Positions 23,855 to 34,429 are shown, counted from the first letter of the stretch. The stretch: DNA of 54,312 bases from Idiomarina sp. A28L (GCF_000218785.1 NZ_AFPO01000028.1:1-54312), one strand, 5' to 3'. The notes: generated from the sequence alone by a model not told the origin. Numbers and translations are program-made.

Positions 23855-25399
23855 ATGAAGATTTTACGCTGGTTTGCAGTGGCAATCATACTGATGTCAG
23901 TATCTATCGCCGCCTCGGCCGAGTACCTTGAAACCAAAGTGAGTTTTACTGAGCGTTTAAATACAAGTGCTGAAACATTAGTGGTATTGGTTCCAGCTGA
24001 TACTGAAGAGTTAAGCTTAAGCGGTTGGAGTAATGAAACGGCAGCTCAAGTGAATCGTGCCATGAGTGTGCGTGAGTTCACCGGTGCAGCGAAGCAGCAA
24101 TTAGAAATTATTGCACCGGCCGGCTTGGCGGTAGAGCGTTTGGTACTCGTAGGTGTGGGTTCGCCAAGTGAATTGCGCCGTACTGATGCCGAAGAAATTG
24201 GTGCAGCGTTAGCTAATCATGTGAACAGTACGAAAGCTGAAACTATTCATGTGGACACACGTTTAGTAACTGATGCCGCCGATAATGCGCGCGTTAGCGC
24301 GAGCATTGCGCATGGTGTTGATTTACGTAATTACCGCTTCGATCGCTTCAAAAGCCAGCCCGATCCACGCCCGAGCCAAACCTACGAATGGTTAACTGTT
24401 GGCAATAGTTCAGCGGCAGCTCATTATGAAACCTTTCAAGGCCTTGCCAACGGCGTATTTATTGCCCGTGAATTGGTGAATTTACCGGGTAGCTCTGGTT
24501 ACCCAGCAGCCTTTGCTGAAATGGCACGGGCCGCATTAGAGCCACTAGGTATTGAAGTAACGATTTTAGGCCCTGAGCAAGTGCGCGAATTAGGTATGGG
24601 TGCGCTTTATGGCGTGGCTCAAGGTAGCCAGCACAAGGCCCATCTGCTGGTTGCGCACTGGAAAGGTAGTGATGATCAGCCTATCGCTCTAGTAGGCAAA
24701 GGTAACACTTTTGATACTGGTGGTTATAACCTAAAAACCGCAGCTGCTTCTATCTTGGCAATGACTACTGATAAAGCGGGCGCTGCCGCAGTAGTTGGTG
24801 CTGTTGCAGCACTTGCTGCTGAACGCGCTCCTGTTAATGTTGTGGCCGTAGCACCGTTATCGCATAACCTGATCTCTGGCGAAGCACAATTACCCGGTGA
24901 TGTGGTTACAGCTGGCGATGGTTCAACTATTGAAGTTGCGAATACGGATGCAGAAGGCCGCTTAATTCTTGCGGATGGCATTTGGTATGCACGCGAGCAC
25001 TTCAACCCACGCGTAATTGCAGATATTGCAACCTTAACGGGTGCCAAAGTTGGCGCTTTAGGTACTGAATATTCAGCCATTTTCAGTGAGCAGGACGATA
25101 TTATTCGCACCTTGCGCGCAGCTGGCGAAAACACTAACGAATTGGTGTGGCAGTTACCATTGGGCCCATACAGCAATATAACGAGCAGCCGCATTGCTGA
25201 TCGCCGCAACACTGGCTCGCCGGGCGCTCAAGCGGGTGCTATTTTCTTACAGCATTTTGCGGGCGATACGCCTTGGGTTCATATCGATATGGCCGGTAAT
25301 GCTTTAATTCAAAGTGCCAGTGGCATTCACCCTGAAGGCGCAACAGGCTACGGTGTGCGTTTGCTTACTGAATGGGTAAAAATTTACTCAGCTGAGTAA
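23855..25399 (+). CDS. Exported leucyl aminopeptidase (M17 family)
   Basis: M17 enzymes remove N-terminal residues from peptides with two metal ions. The C-terminal domain carries the signature NTDAEGRLILADG and the metal-site segment VGKGNTFDTGGYNLK (usual form GKGITFDSGG), with ATLTGAKVGALG beyond. Unlike cytoplasmic PepA, this 514-aa protein starts with a clear signal peptide (FAVAIILMSVSIAASA, cut near residue 22), so it should act in the periplasm or be secreted. GGGAATTTCTAT precedes the ATG. With the S9 and S46 exported peptidases nearby it fits a peptide-feeding marine bacterium. Confidence 0.88.
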   Translation: MKILRWFAVAIILMSVSIAASAEYLETKVSFTERLNTSAETLVVLVPADTEELSLSGWSNETAAQVNRAMSVREFTGAAKQQLEIIAPAGLAVERLVLVGVGSPSELRRTDAEEIGAALANHVNSTKAETIHVDTRLVTDAADNARVSASIAHGVDLRNYRFDRFKSQPDPRPSQTYEWLTVGNSSAAAHYETFQGLANGVFIARELVNLPGSSGYPAAFAEMARAALEPLGIEVTILGPEQVRELGMGALYGVAQGSQHKAHLLVAHWKGSDDQPIALVGKGNTFDTGGYNLKTAAASILAMTTDKAGAAAVVGAVAALAAERAPVNVVAVAPLSHNLISGEAQLPGDVVTAGDGSTIEVANTDAEGRLILADGIWYAREHFNPRVIADIATLTGAKVGALGTEYSAIFSEQDDIIRTLRAAGENTNELVWQLPLGPYSNITSSRIADRRNTGSPGAQAGAIFLQHFAGDTPWVHIDMAGNALIQSASGIHPEGATGYGVRLLTEWVKIYSAE

Positions 25400-25455
25400 T
25401 GTTACTGAGTAATGTTACTGAGTAATGTTACTGGGAAATGTTACTGGGAAATGCT
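25393..25455. repeat. 13-bp tandem repeat array starting in the aminopeptidase stop region
   Basis: The unit TGAGTAATGTTAC occurs three times exactly (25,393, 25,406, 25,419), then as TGGGAAATGTTAC (25,432) and a decayed fifth copy. The first copy contains the TAA stop codon of the aminopeptidase gene, and later copies repeat in-frame or near-frame stops. It looks like slippage expansion of a stop-codon region; a role in the mRNA 3' end is possible but unproven. Confidence 0.85.
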
Positions 25456-25504
25456 AAGCAAAAGTAGTGTAAGCCTCACATTGTGATTGAAATAATGTAT
25501 TATC

Positions 25505-25532
25505 AAAGCCTCGGTTAATCCGGGGCTTTTTT
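25505..25532 (+). terminator. Rho-independent terminator after the aminopeptidase gene
   Basis: AAAGCCTCGG and CCGGGGCTTT pair (one G-U) around TTAAT and run into a T tract. It ends the aminopeptidase transcript before the OsmC-like gene. Confidence 0.8.
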
Positions 25533-25575
25533 ATAAAGCATAGGGCTCCAATGTGGGGCATGAGCGGAGAGCATT

Positions 25576-25986
25576 ATGAGTAAAGAAGTGAACGAAGGCT
25601 GCGTGCGCGTAGAAGAAAAAATGGCGCCGTACACTAATCAGGTAACTACCTATAATCATCGTTGGCTGGCTGATGAGCCAGAGAGCTTGGGCGGTGCCGA
25701 TGAAGGCCCAGCCCCTATGGAAATGGTGTTGGCAGGCTTAGGCGCTTGTACATCAATGACACTGCGTATGTATGCAGCTCGAAAAGAATGGCCATTAGAA
25801 AAAGTTACCGTTGATTTGCGGCACGATAAAGGCAGCAAGGGCGCAGAATCCATATCCCGGAAAATTAAATTGGAAGGTAACCTTTCTGATGAGCAACGCC
25901 AACGGTTGTTAGAAATTGCCAACAAATGCCCGGTACACAAAACACTTTTAAATAGTGAGTTAGAAATCCCAACAGAGTTATTGTAA
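25576..25986 (+). CDS. OsmC/Ohr family protein (probable peroxidase)
   Basis: Members reduce organic hydroperoxides through a pair of cysteines. The 136-aa protein has both: Cys58 in [14 protein letters not shown] and Cys118 in [10 protein letters not shown]. The basic [17 protein letters not shown] segment is typical of the YhfA/OsmC-like branch rather than of Ohr. GGAGAG lies before the ATG. It is followed after 42 bases by a carboxylesterase gene in the same direction, possibly one transcript. The exact substrate cannot be told from sequence. Confidence 0.88.
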   Translation: MSKEVNEGCVRVEEKMAPYTNQVTTYNHRWLADEPESLGGADEGPAPMEMVLAGLGACTSMTLRMYAARKEWPLEKVTVDLRHDKGSKGAESISRKIKLEGNLSDEQRQRLLEIANKCPVHKTLLNSELEIPTELL

Positions 25987-26028
25987 CGGGCAAAAATATT
26001 TCAAGTATTGCAAGACATAGGATTGAGA

Positions 26029-26688
26029 ATGAGTTTATTACCTTGTGTAGAAGTTGAACCAAAGCAATCAGCTAATGCCGCTATAATTTGGCTTCACGGG
26101 CTTGGCGCGGATGGCCACGATTTTGAACCGATAGTGCCACACATCAAGTTTGCCGAAGGCGTTCATGCACGTTTTGTTTTCCCTCATGCGCCAAAAATAC
26201 CGGTAACTATTAATGGTGGCATGCAAATGCCGGCTTGGTACGATATCTTAGAGATGTCTATTGAACGAAGCGTTGATGAAAAACAATTACGAAATTCCGC
26301 TGCTCAAACGATAGCTTTCATCGAGCGCGAAATTGAACGTGGTATTCCGGCTGAACGTATTGTGCTAGCGGGTTTTTCACAAGGTGGTGCGGTTGCTTAT
26401 GAAGCGGCGCTGAGCTTCAACAAAAAGCTTGCGGGAGTAATGTGCTTTTCCACCTACTTAGCTACTCAGGGTTCTGTAGAATTGAGTGAAGCACAGAAAA
26501 CTACGCCATTTTTGGTGCAACATGGTAGCCAAGATCCGGTTGTACCAATGCAATTAGGTGAGCAAGCAAATGCTTGGTTGCAAACGCGTGGATACGCCGT
26601 AATGTACCAAACTTACCCAATGGCTCACCAGGTGTGTGCTGAACAGCTACAAGATATTAGTAAGTTCCTACAACGCGTGTTGCTCTAG
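26029..26688 (+). CDS. Carboxylesterase / phospholipase (alpha/beta hydrolase)
   Basis: The 219-aa cytoplasmic enzyme belongs to the carboxylesterase/acyl-protein thioesterase family (EstB type). It has the oxyanion stretch IWLHGLGADGHDF, nucleophile elbow GFSQGGAVAYEAAL, acid in QHGSQDPVVP and histidine in MAHQVC. It hydrolyses short acyl esters; the natural substrate is unknown. The ATG at 26,029 (AGGATTGAG upstream) is preferred to a TTG 21 bases earlier. It lies just downstream of the OsmC-like gene. Confidence 0.88.
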   Translation: MSLLPCVEVEPKQSANAAIIWLHGLGADGHDFEPIVPHIKFAEGVHARFVFPHAPKIPVTINGGMQMPAWYDILEMSIERSVDEKQLRNSAAQTIAFIEREIERGIPAERIVLAGFSQGGAVAYEAALSFNKKLAGVMCFSTYLATQGSVELSEAQKTTPFLVQHGSQDPVVPMQLGEQANAWLQTRGYAVMYQTYPMAHQVCAEQLQDISKFLQRVLL

Positions 26689-26753
26689 TAGTTGGCTTAG
26701 CTATCTAGCGGCAACACGCTGAAATTGAATAAAAATAATAGAGGAATCAGAGT

Positions 26754-28817
26754 ATGCGATCACGCTCCATATTGAATTCAATGCTAATGTTGGCGTTGTT
26801 ATTAACGGTTGGGTTTAGCACCGCTCTTGCTCAAGAGCAAAGCAATCGCCAACCCTTCGCCGCAGAAGATATCTTTGCTCTTGAATATGCCAATGATGTA
26901 CAAGTGAGCCCAAATGGTGAACACATTGTATATGTGCGCCATAGCAACGATATCATGCAAGATTCTACTCGCCGCAGCTTGTGGTTAGTAAACGTGAAAA
27001 GTGGCGAACAAACACCACTGTTCGCCGATGAGTATCAACATAGCAGCCCCCGTTGGTCGCCCGATAGTAAACGTATCGCGTTTGTTTCTAATCAATCCGG
27101 TAGCAACCAAATTCATGTTCATTGGCTGGCAGAGAATAAAACCGCACGGGTTTCAGATCTGCGCAGTGGGCCTGGTAACTTAACGTGGTCGCCAAACGGC
27201 AAGCATTTAGCTTTTAGCATGGAAGTGCTTGCTCCAGTAACTGATTTTGCCCGCAGTGTATATCGGCCTAAGCGGCCAGAAGGCGCGCGCTGGTCTGAAC
27301 CTGCGATTATCTCTGAGCGCGCGTATTACCAAGCTGATGGCCGTGGCTTTTTAGAAAGTGCTTACCGGCATATTTTTGTGGTGAGCTCGGAGGGTGGTGC
27401 CGCTCGCCAACTTACTTCTGGTGATTACAACCATGGGGGTACGCTTGCTTGGCTTCCCGATAGCACTGCCATTGTATTTTCGGCAAACCGCCGCGATGAT
27501 TGGGAATACCGAGGGTTAGAAGCAAACCTATATCAAGTAGAAGTGGCCGATGGCCGTTTAACTGAACTTACCAACGAGAGTGGCCGGCAAACTAGCCCAG
27601 CGTTTTCTCCTGATGGTCGCAGTTTGGTGTTTTTGCACAGCTCAGGTGAACGTAAGCCTTACCGGAATGCGAAGTTACGGGTAATGAATTGGCGCAATAA
27701 AGAAGTAACTGAATTATTAACTGATTTTGATCGTTCGGTTGAATCGCCAGCGTGGCTTAATGGCAACACTATCGTGTTTCAATATGCAGATCGTGGCCAA
27801 CTTAAGCTCGCGCGAGTATCAGCGCGTGGTGGCAGAATCAGCGATTTAACCAGCGATGTTGGCACTGGTAGCAATGGCCGGCCTTATTTGGGCGGTATGT
27901 TCAGCGCCTCTGGCGATGGTGTTGTTGCATTTACGCACGGCAACGCGCATCAGCTCGGCAACGTGGGTGTTTGGCAAGGCGGCAACGCACAAGTGCTTAC
28001 CCGCTTAAACGAAGATTTATTTAGCCAACGCGAACTAGGTGAAGTGCACGAAATCACCTATAACTCGAGCATTGATAACACGGAAATTCACGGCTGGTAC
28101 ATTACTCCACCGGGCTTTGACCCAGAAAAAGAATATCCGCTATTAGTAGAAATTCATGGTGGCCCACACTTAGCGTATGGCCCATATTTCGCTGCCGAGT
28201 TGCAGCGTTATGCCGCGGCAGGATATGTAGTTTTCTACAATAATTACCGTGGTAGTAGCTCTTATGGCAAAGATTTTGCCATGTTGCTCGATGGTAAATA
28301 TTCATCGCCGGACGATTTTGCTGATCACATGTCGGGTGTTGATGCCATGATCGCAAAAGGCTTTATTGATGAGCAAAACTTGTTTATCACCGGCGGCTCA
28401 GCAGGGGGTATCGCTACTGCTTATGCTGTGGGTTTAACCGATAGATTCAATGCAGCGGTAGCTACTAACCCTGTAATTAACTGGGTATCGAAAGTGCTTA
28501 CAGCTGATAGTTATTTGGGCCAAATTGCCAATCAATTCCCTGGTATGCCTTGGGAAGAGCACGAGCATTATTGGCAGCGTTCACCGCTTTCTTTAGTAGG
28601 GAATGTAACCACGCCCACGTTGATGTTTGTGGGTGAAAGTGATCGGCGCACGCCATTATCGGATAGCCAGCAGTTCTATCAGGCACTTAAACTTCAGGGC
28701 GTTGATACGGCACTTGTGCGTGTGCCAGGCGCTTACCATGGTGTATCGGGTAGGCCTTCACGCATGATCATGAAAATTGAGCATGCCTTGGCGTGGTTTG
28801 AGCAATACAAAAAATAA
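26754..28817 (+). CDS. Exported S9 family prolyl oligopeptidase-like peptidase
   Basis: Residues 1-26 are a signal peptide (MLALLLTVGFSTALAQ). About 45-400 form a TolB/WD-like beta propeller (repeated WSPDSKRIAFVS, WSPNGKHLAFS, FSPDGRSLVF). The rest is the alpha/beta hydrolase catalytic domain with Ser549 in GGSAGG, Asp in GESDRRTP and His in GAYHGVS. The 687-aa length and layout match dipeptidyl aminopeptidase/acylaminoacyl peptidases of family S9C that digest peptides in the periplasm. GAGGAATCAGAGT precedes the ATG. It converges on deoB with only 11 bases between stops. Confidence 0.9.
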   Translation: MRSRSILNSMLMLALLLTVGFSTALAQEQSNRQPFAAEDIFALEYANDVQVSPNGEHIVYVRHSNDIMQDSTRRSLWLVNVKSGEQTPLFADEYQHSSPRWSPDSKRIAFVSNQSGSNQIHVHWLAENKTARVSDLRSGPGNLTWSPNGKHLAFSMEVLAPVTDFARSVYRPKRPEGARWSEPAIISERAYYQADGRGFLESAYRHIFVVSSEGGAARQLTSGDYNHGGTLAWLPDSTAIVFSANRRDDWEYRGLEANLYQVEVADGRLTELTNESGRQTSPAFSPDGRSLVFLHSSGERKPYRNAKLRVMNWRNKEVTELLTDFDRSVESPAWLNGNTIVFQYADRGQLKLARVSARGGRISDLTSDVGTGSNGRPYLGGMFSASGDGVVAFTHGNAHQLGNVGVWQGGNAQVLTRLNEDLFSQRELGEVHEITYNSSIDNTEIHGWYITPPGFDPEKEYPLLVEIHGGPHLAYGPYFAAELQRYAAAGYVVFYNNYRGSSSYGKDFAMLLDGKYSSPDDFADHMSGVDAMIAKGFIDEQNLFITGGSAGGIATAYAVGLTDRFNAAVATNPVINWVSKVLTADSYLGQIANQFPGMPWEEHEHYWQRSPLSLVGNVTTPTLMFVGESDRRTPLSDSQQFYQALKLQGVDTALVRVPGAYHGVSGRPSRMIMKIEHALAWFEQYKK

Positions 28818-28828
28818 AGAATAGGCCG

Positions 28829-30070
28829 CTACTGGCGTGGTAAGAAGCTTTTACCATAGTCAGTAGCCGGCAAACCTAAGTGGCTAGCAATGCTTTGGCC
28901 GATATCGGCAAAGCTTGTGCGCCGGCCTATGTTGCCGCCACTCTTAGGTATGGTTAAATCAGGCCCAAAGCAAATTACGGGGATATATTCCCGAGTGTGA
29001 TCGCTTCCGGGCCAAGTTGGATCACAGCCGTGATCAGCCGCAATAAACACTCGATCGCCAGGCTTTAAGGCCGCAATTAATTCCGGTAGGCGTTTATCAA
29101 AATCTTCTAGCGCTTTCGCATAACCGGGTACATTTCTGCGGTGGCCATACTCCATATCAAAATCGACGAAATTTGGAAAAATAATGCTCTGCGCTGGCGC
29201 TGTTGCAATGGCATCAAGTGTGGCATCAAAAATCGCATTGTTGCCACTGGCTTTTACTTTTTGAGTAATACCTTGGTGCGCATAAATATCGGCAATTTTG
29301 CCAATACTAATTACTTCGCCGCCAGCTTCCACCAATTTATCGAGCACCGTTGGTGCAGGGGGTAATACTGAATAATCGCGGCGATTCGGCGTGCGCTTGA
29401 AGTTTTCGGCATTGCTACCAGAAAACGGCCTAGCAATCACGCGGCCTACTCGCAAACCATGGGCATCAAGTTTTTTGCGTGCCAATTCGCACAGTGCTAA
29501 TAAAGGCTCTAGCCCAAAGGTTTCTTCGTGCGCCGCTATTTGCAACACACTATCTGCAGAGGTGTAAAAAATCGGCTTGCCAGTGGCCATGTGCTCATTG
29601 CCAAGGCTGGCAATGATTTCGGTACCCGAGGCATGGCAATCACCCAAAATACCCGGTAAATCGGCTTCCTGAATGATTTCACTGATGAAATCAGCAGGGA
29701 ACGTGGGCACTGTAGGAGGAAAATAGTGCCAATCGAATAACACGGGCACACCGGCTATTTCCCAATGGCCGCTGGGAGTATCTTTACCGCGGCTTTGTTC
29801 TTGCGCGTAACCATATAAAGCTTGGCATGGGCCATTAAAAGCAAAGCCAGCGGGGCGTTCACCACCGCTTTCTTCCGCTAACAACCCCAAACCAAGTTTT
29901 TCTAGGTTTGGTAACGTTAATGGCCCTTGCCGTTCTACATTTGCTTTACCTGCCGCGCAGGCCTCGGCGATATGCCCAAATGTATTGGCACCTACATCAC
30001 CAAAATCCTCGGCATCGGCGGAAGCGCCAACACCAAAGGAATCAAGCATGAGAATAATTGCACGAGCCAT
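28829..30070 (-). CDS. deoB: Phosphopentomutase
   Basis: DeoB interconverts (deoxy)ribose 1-phosphate and 5-phosphate, linking nucleoside phosphorolysis to central metabolism. The 413-aa protein is of the alkaline-phosphatase superfamily with metal ligands in [13 protein letters not shown] at the start, the phosphoacceptor region [17 protein letters not shown]-like [11 protein letters not shown], and [19 protein letters not shown] near the end. AAGGAGT precedes the ATG. It is the last gene of cdd-deoC-deoA-deoB. Confidence 0.95.
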   Translation of the reverse strand: MARAIILMLDSFGVGASADAEDFGDVGANTFGHIAEACAAGKANVERQGPLTLPNLEKLGLGLLAEESGGERPAGFAFNGPCQALYGYAQEQSRGKDTPSGHWEIAGVPVLFDWHYFPPTVPTFPADFISEIIQEADLPGILGDCHASGTEIIASLGNEHMATGKPIFYTSADSVLQIAAHEETFGLEPLLALCELARKKLDAHGLRVGRVIARPFSGSNAENFKRTPNRRDYSVLPPAPTVLDKLVEAGGEVISIGKIADIYAHQGITQKVKASGNNAIFDATLDAIATAPAQSIIFPNFVDFDMEYGHRRNVPGYAKALEDFDKRLPELIAALKPGDRVFIAADHGCDPTWPGSDHTREYIPVICFGPDLTIPKSGGNIGRRTSFADIGQSIASHLGLPATDYGKSFLPRQ

Positions 30071-30080
30071 AAGTTACTCC

Positions 30081-31409
30081 TTACACATCATCTGCTGTAA
30101 GTGTCTCATAAACTACCGGATCTAGCTCAGGCAAAGTTTCGCTTAAGCCAATCGAAGCTTTCAACTCTACTGCTGCAGCTGCAGCGCTTACTTCATCGCG
30201 CGCATGAATCATAGCCAGCGGGCGGTTGTTATCCACAAAGGTACCAATAGGTGCAAGCTCGCTTAACCCTACTGCATGATCAATAGCATCCGCTGGGTTG
30301 GTGCGCCCACCGCCTAGGCTTACTACCACTAAACCGAGATCTCGTGTGGCAACTTCAGCTACATAACCGGGCATATCAGCATAAACCGGCATAATTACTG
30401 GTGCTTTCGGTAAATAACCTTGCCAGTTTTCTAAGAAATCGGCTGGGCCGCCGAGTGCGTGAACCATTTTGCCGAAAATTTCAGCCGCCCGGCCGGAATC
30501 TAGGGCATCGTTTAATTTCGCCGCAGCTTCTTCTTTGCTTGCTGCAATGCCGCTGAGCAACAACATTTGTATTGCTAATGTCATGGTTACTTGATGCAAG
30601 CGCGGGTTCCGGCGCACACCCGTTAAATACTCAATCGCCTCGCGCATTTCAGTAGCGTTGCCGGCGGTATCACCAAGTGCTTCGTTCATATCAGTAATAG
30701 TAGCTGATGTGCGCACGCCCGCACCATTTGCTACCGCAACAATACTGCTTGCCAGCGCGCGTGAATCTTCTAGGCTCGTCATAAACGCGCCGTTGCCAGT
30801 TTTCACATCCATTGCTAACGCTTCAAGCCCAGCTGAGAGCTTCTTAGAAAGAATGGAAGCGGTAATTAACGGAATGGAATCTACCGTAGCGGTTACATCG
30901 CGAATACTATAAAAGCGTTTATCCGCTGGCGCTAAATCGGCAGTTTGGCCAATAATGGCAACCCCAATTTCTTTTACAATACGCTGAAAATCAGCAAGCT
31001 CTGGTTGAATGTTGTAACCTGGAATACTTTCGAATTTATCCAGCGTACCGCCAGTGTGGCCCAAGCCACGGCCGGCAATCATCGGCACGTATCCGCCACA
31101 CGCCGCTACCATTGGGCCGAGCATTAGGCTTACAGAATCGCTTACACCACCGGTTGAATGTTTATCAACAATGGGGCCACCGAGATTAAAGGCATCCCAG
31201 TTCAATACGGTGCCCGAATTCATCATTTCTTCAGTGAGCGCAACCCGCTCAGGCATAGCCATACCGTTAAAATAAATCGACATCGCAAATGCGGCTACTT
31301 GGCCATCGGTTACGCTTCCGTTGGAAATACCTTTCACAAAAAAGGCGATTTGCTCGCGGGTAAGGGTTTTACCATCACGTTTTGCTTTAATAATCTCTTG
31401 TGGCAACAT
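30081..31409 (-). CDS. deoA: Thymidine phosphorylase
   Basis: DeoA splits thymidine with phosphate into thymine and deoxyribose 1-phosphate. The 442-aa protein shows [15 protein letters not shown] (phosphate site, the family signature), [22 protein letters not shown] and the C-terminal pyrimidine-phosphorylase domain with [13 protein letters not shown]. An upstream frame of 12 codons exists, but GGAGGAT seven bases before the ATG at 31,409 decides the start. It follows deoC directly and precedes deoB. Confidence 0.96.
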   Translation of the reverse strand: MLPQEIIKAKRDGKTLTREQIAFFVKGISNGSVTDGQVAAFAMSIYFNGMAMPERVALTEEMMNSGTVLNWDAFNLGGPIVDKHSTGGVSDSVSLMLGPMVAACGGYVPMIAGRGLGHTGGTLDKFESIPGYNIQPELADFQRIVKEIGVAIIGQTADLAPADKRFYSIRDVTATVDSIPLITASILSKKLSAGLEALAMDVKTGNGAFMTSLEDSRALASSIVAVANGAGVRTSATITDMNEALGDTAGNATEMREAIEYLTGVRRNPRLHQVTMTLAIQMLLLSGIAASKEEAAAKLNDALDSGRAAEIFGKMVHALGGPADFLENWQGYLPKAPVIMPVYADMPGYVAEVATRDLGLVVVSLGGGRTNPADAIDHAVGLSELAPIGTFVDNNRPLAMIHARDEVSAAAAAVELKASIGLSETLPELDPVVYETLTADDV

Positions 31410-31410
31410 C

Positions 31411-32265
31411 TCAGTATCCTCCTGATGCCGTGTGTTCTTGGCCACCTTCCAAGGTGGCCACTAAGTTCGCGCGTACCGAGCTTGCTCCTAAACGAAAGCG
31501 GCTCGGCTGAATACTTGCTTTACCCAGCACGTTTTCTGCAGCGTGCATGTAAACTAGGGCATCATCTAAATTGCGAATGCCACCGGCTGGCTTAAAGCCT
31601 ATCGCATGGGTAGCGTGCGCTGCACTTTTGTTTGCGCGCTGCTGTTCAATATGTGCCTGAATCACCGAAATCATAATTTCAGCGGCTGCTGGGGTAGCAT
31701 TTTCAGCTACTTTGCCGGTAGATGTCTTTATAAAATCTGCGCCACCGGCAATAGCTATCTCGCTTGCCTGTTGAATAAGCTCGGGTGTTTTAAGCTCGCC
31801 AGTTTCAATGATTACTTTTAACTGCGCGTGGTGCCCACACTCGGCCTTGCAGGCCTGCACCAATAACAAAGGTGTTTTGCTATCACCAGCAATGAGCGCT
31901 CGGTAGGGCAGAACCACATCTACCTCATCGGCACCATAAGCAATTGCCGCGCGAGTTTCTTTCACCGCGATATCAATATCATCATTACCGTGCGGGAAAT
32001 TAGTTACTGTGGCTAGGCGCACCGAATATAAATCCTGTTCATCCAGTAGCTTACGGGCAAGTGGCAAAAACCGCGGGAAAATACATAAAGCAGCCACATG
32101 AATACGCTCGCCATTCGCACTACGCCAACTCGCATTGTTTACCAAGGCGGCAATATCATCTGCACTTTCTTGATCAGTAAGGCTGGTTAAATCAAGCAGT
32201 GAAAACGCCTTGGCTGCTGCCTCTCTTGTGCTATCTGCCGCGGGCGTAGGTTTGGAATCGTTCAT
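31411..32265 (-). CDS. deoC: Deoxyribose-phosphate aldolase
   Basis: DeoC cleaves 2-deoxyribose 5-phosphate to acetaldehyde and glyceraldehyde 3-phosphate through a Schiff-base lysine. Motifs visible are [37 protein letters not shown] (Schiff-base Lys in IKTSTGK) and [15 protein letters not shown] (proton-relay Lys). The 284-aa length is slightly longer than E. coli DeoC because of an N-terminal extension. AGGAATAACGGC lies before the ATG. Spacing to cdd and deoA is a few bases, so it is one operon. Confidence 0.95.
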   Translation of the reverse strand: MNDSKPTPAADSTREAAAKAFSLLDLTSLTDQESADDIAALVNNASWRSANGERIHVAALCIFPRFLPLARKLLDEQDLYSVRLATVTNFPHGNDDIDIAVKETRAAIAYGADEVDVVLPYRALIAGDSKTPLLLVQACKAECGHHAQLKVIIETGELKTPELIQQASEIAIAGGADFIKTSTGKVAENATPAAAEIMISVIQAHIEQQRANKSAAHATHAIGFKPAGGIRNLDDALVYMHAAENVLGKASIQPSRFRLGASSVRANLVATLEGGQEHTASGGY

Positions 32266-32269
32266 GCCG

Positions 32270-32695
32270 TTATTCCTTGCTAGCTAATACATGTTCAGGG
32301 CCAAATGAATTTGGTAGTAGTTCGTGAAAAGCGATCACAGCCCTCACACCCTCTGGGCCGCAGATATGAACCGTGGTGTTGGCGTGAGCAAACTCGCGAA
32401 TGCGTTGGCGGCAACCGCCACATGGAGAAACTAAACCATCGCCGTTGCCAATAACGTAAATTTCATCAATTTGGGTTACACCGGCCATTACCATGGCAGC
32501 AATTGCACTAGTTTCGGCGCAATTACCTTCAGGGTAAGAGGCATTCTCTACGTTACAACCACTAAAAATTTCGCCATTTGGGCCAGCTATAGCGGCGCCA
32601 ACCGGAAACTTTGAATAGGGCGCGTAGGCCTTTGCTTGAGCCGCTTTTACGGCGGTTAACATTTGCGTTTCTGATAAAGCCTTGGTTGAACTCAT
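32270..32695 (-). CDS. cdd: Cytidine deaminase
   Basis: Cdd deaminates cytidine and deoxycytidine to uridine and deoxyuridine. The 141-aa, homotetrameric-type enzyme has the substrate motif GCNVENASYPEGNCAE, with the catalytic glutamate and zinc cysteine in NCAETSA, and the remaining zinc cysteines in PCGGCRQR. It is the first gene of the leftward nucleoside salvage operon, so the operon's regulation should act in the 140-base gap upstream. I could not identify a convincing operator there. Confidence 0.95.
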   Translation of the reverse strand: MSSTKALSETQMLTAVKAAQAKAYAPYSKFPVGAAIAGPNGEIFSGCNVENASYPEGNCAETSAIAAMVMAGVTQIDEIYVIGNGDGLVSPCGGCRQRIREFAHANTTVHICGPEGVRAVIAFHELLPNSFGPEHVLASKE

Positions 32696-32835
32696 TTATG
32701 CTACTACCATGTTGTTGAAACACTGAGCTAAAACACTTCATTAGTAAACGTGTTCTAGTGCCATTATGGGTTGCTGCGCCGCAATTCAATTTACTTTTCG
32801 GACCAGCAACCATTGTTTTAAAAAGGGCAGTTATC

Positions 32836-34404
32836 TTACCTGACTTTCTCCACTGCTGCTAACCAACGTTCATACTGTTGCTGGCGCTCTGCCTTTGTGC
32901 TTTGCGGGCTAAATGTTCCCTTGCTACCGCACAGTTTGGCCAAATCATTCAGTGAACTAAACATGCCTACCTCCAGCCCGGCTAAGAAAGCCGCGCCGCG
33001 CACACTAATTTCAGCTGTATCGGCTCTCACTACTGAATGTCCGGTTATATCGGCGAGCGCCTGCATAAACCAGCCATTGTCGGTCATACCGCCATCTACT
33101 TTTATGGTATCGATTGTTTGCCCATCAGCCACCATCGCTTTCAATAAATCGCGTGTTTGCAGTGCCACACTTCGAAGCGCTGCCGCGGCGAGTTGTTTCT
33201 TGCCTGTATCTCTAGTCATACCAAAAATTGCGGCGCGCGCATTCGGATCCCAATAGGGCGCGCCAAGGCCAGTAAAAGCAGGTATTAATATCTCACTTTG
33301 CTGGCTATCAACGCCCTCTGCCAATTGCTCCGTTTCTGCGGCGCTCTGGATAATGCCTAGCTTATCGCGGAGCCATTGCACAATAGCGCCAGCCATAAAA
33401 ATGCTGCCTTCAAGTGCATAAGTTGGCTTGCCATCGATTTGGTAACCTAAAGTACTCAATAAACGGTGTTCTGAGCTTACGGGTTTATCCCCCGTGTTTA
33501 CTAGGGCAAAGCAACCTGTTCCGTAAGTGCTTTTTATTTGGCCGGGCTCAATACAGGCTTGGCCCACAAGTGCACCTTGTTGATCGCCTATCATGGCGCC
33601 GATGGGTATTCCGGAATCATTGTTGTTGGCAAGGGTTTGCGGTGCAAACTGCATAGGTGCGCCTTGGCGGAAAAGTTCAGAATTGGCTATGCCAAAAGCG
33701 CTGGAATTATCACGAATTTCTGGCAGCATTGCCGAGGGTATAGCAAAGATTTCGCATAACTCAGTATCCCATTCGCGCGTGCGTAAATTCATTAGCAATG
33801 TTCGCGAAGCATTGGTGGCATCGGTTGCATGCACTTGCCCGCCACTTAAATGCCAAAGCAAAAAACTATCGATAGTGCCAAACGCCAGCTCACCCGCCTC
33901 AGCTTTTTGTCGAGCCCCTTTTACGTGGTCAAGAATCCAAGCAATTTTGGTAGCAGAAAAATAAGGGTCGAGTAGTAAACCGGTGCGTTCTCGCACCAGG
34001 GATTCTAAACCTTTATCGCGGAGTTCCTGACAACGAGCGGCGGTGCGTCGATCTTGCCAAACAATAGCACGGTATATTGGTTTTCCGCTGGCCTTGTCCC
34101 AAACAACGGTAGTTTCTCGCTGGTTAGTAATTCCGAGCACAGCAATATCATTGGTTTGTATTCCTGCATCTTTGATAGCTTGGCGGCAGGCAAGTAACGT
34201 AGTTTCCCAAATATCACTAGGGTCATGTTCAACTTGGCCGTTGGCTGGAAAATATTGTGGAAATTCACTTTGGCCGCGGCCTTGTGCGCGCAACTGGGCA
34301 TTGTAAATCATGGCGCGGCTTGAAGTGGTGCCTTGATCGATAGCCAAGATATATTGGCGCTGAAGCTTGGCGGCATTGCCGCCAGCAGAAGCAAAAGTAC
34401 TCAT
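32836..34404 (-). CDS. glpK: Glycerol kinase
   Basis: GlpK phosphorylates glycerol to glycerol 3-phosphate. The 522-aa sugar-kinase (FGGY) protein shows ILAIDQGTTSSRAMIY, GITNQRETTVVWD, IVWQDRRTA, ATDATNASRTLL, the STYGTGCFAL ATP site and KVDGGMTDNGWFMQALADI. An N-terminal extension of 26 codons is in frame, but GGGAG seven bases before the ATG at 34,404 sets the start. It lies 25 bases after purK in the same direction, with no glpF or glpD in view; it may be cotranscribed with purEK or have its own promoter inside purK. Confidence 0.95.
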   Translation of the reverse strand: MSTFASAGGNAAKLQRQYILAIDQGTTSSRAMIYNAQLRAQGRGQSEFPQYFPANGQVEHDPSDIWETTLLACRQAIKDAGIQTNDIAVLGITNQRETTVVWDKASGKPIYRAIVWQDRRTAARCQELRDKGLESLVRERTGLLLDPYFSATKIAWILDHVKGARQKAEAGELAFGTIDSFLLWHLSGGQVHATDATNASRTLLMNLRTREWDTELCEIFAIPSAMLPEIRDNSSAFGIANSELFRQGAPMQFAPQTLANNNDSGIPIGAMIGDQQGALVGQACIEPGQIKSTYGTGCFALVNTGDKPVSSEHRLLSTLGYQIDGKPTYALEGSIFMAGAIVQWLRDKLGIIQSAAETEQLAEGVDSQQSEILIPAFTGLGAPYWDPNARAAIFGMTRDTGKKQLAAAALRSVALQTRDLLKAMVADGQTIDTIKVDGGMTDNGWFMQALADITGHSVVRADTAEISVRGAAFLAGLEVGMFSSLNDLAKLCGSKGTFSPQSTKAERQQQYERWLAAVEKVR

Positions 34405-34429
34405 AGTAAACTCCCGAGAGGTCAGGCGA

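Noticed and set aside
32696-32835. Riboswitch or CytR-type operator before cdd
   Set aside because: No conserved riboswitch core or clear paired operator repeats could be recognised by eye.
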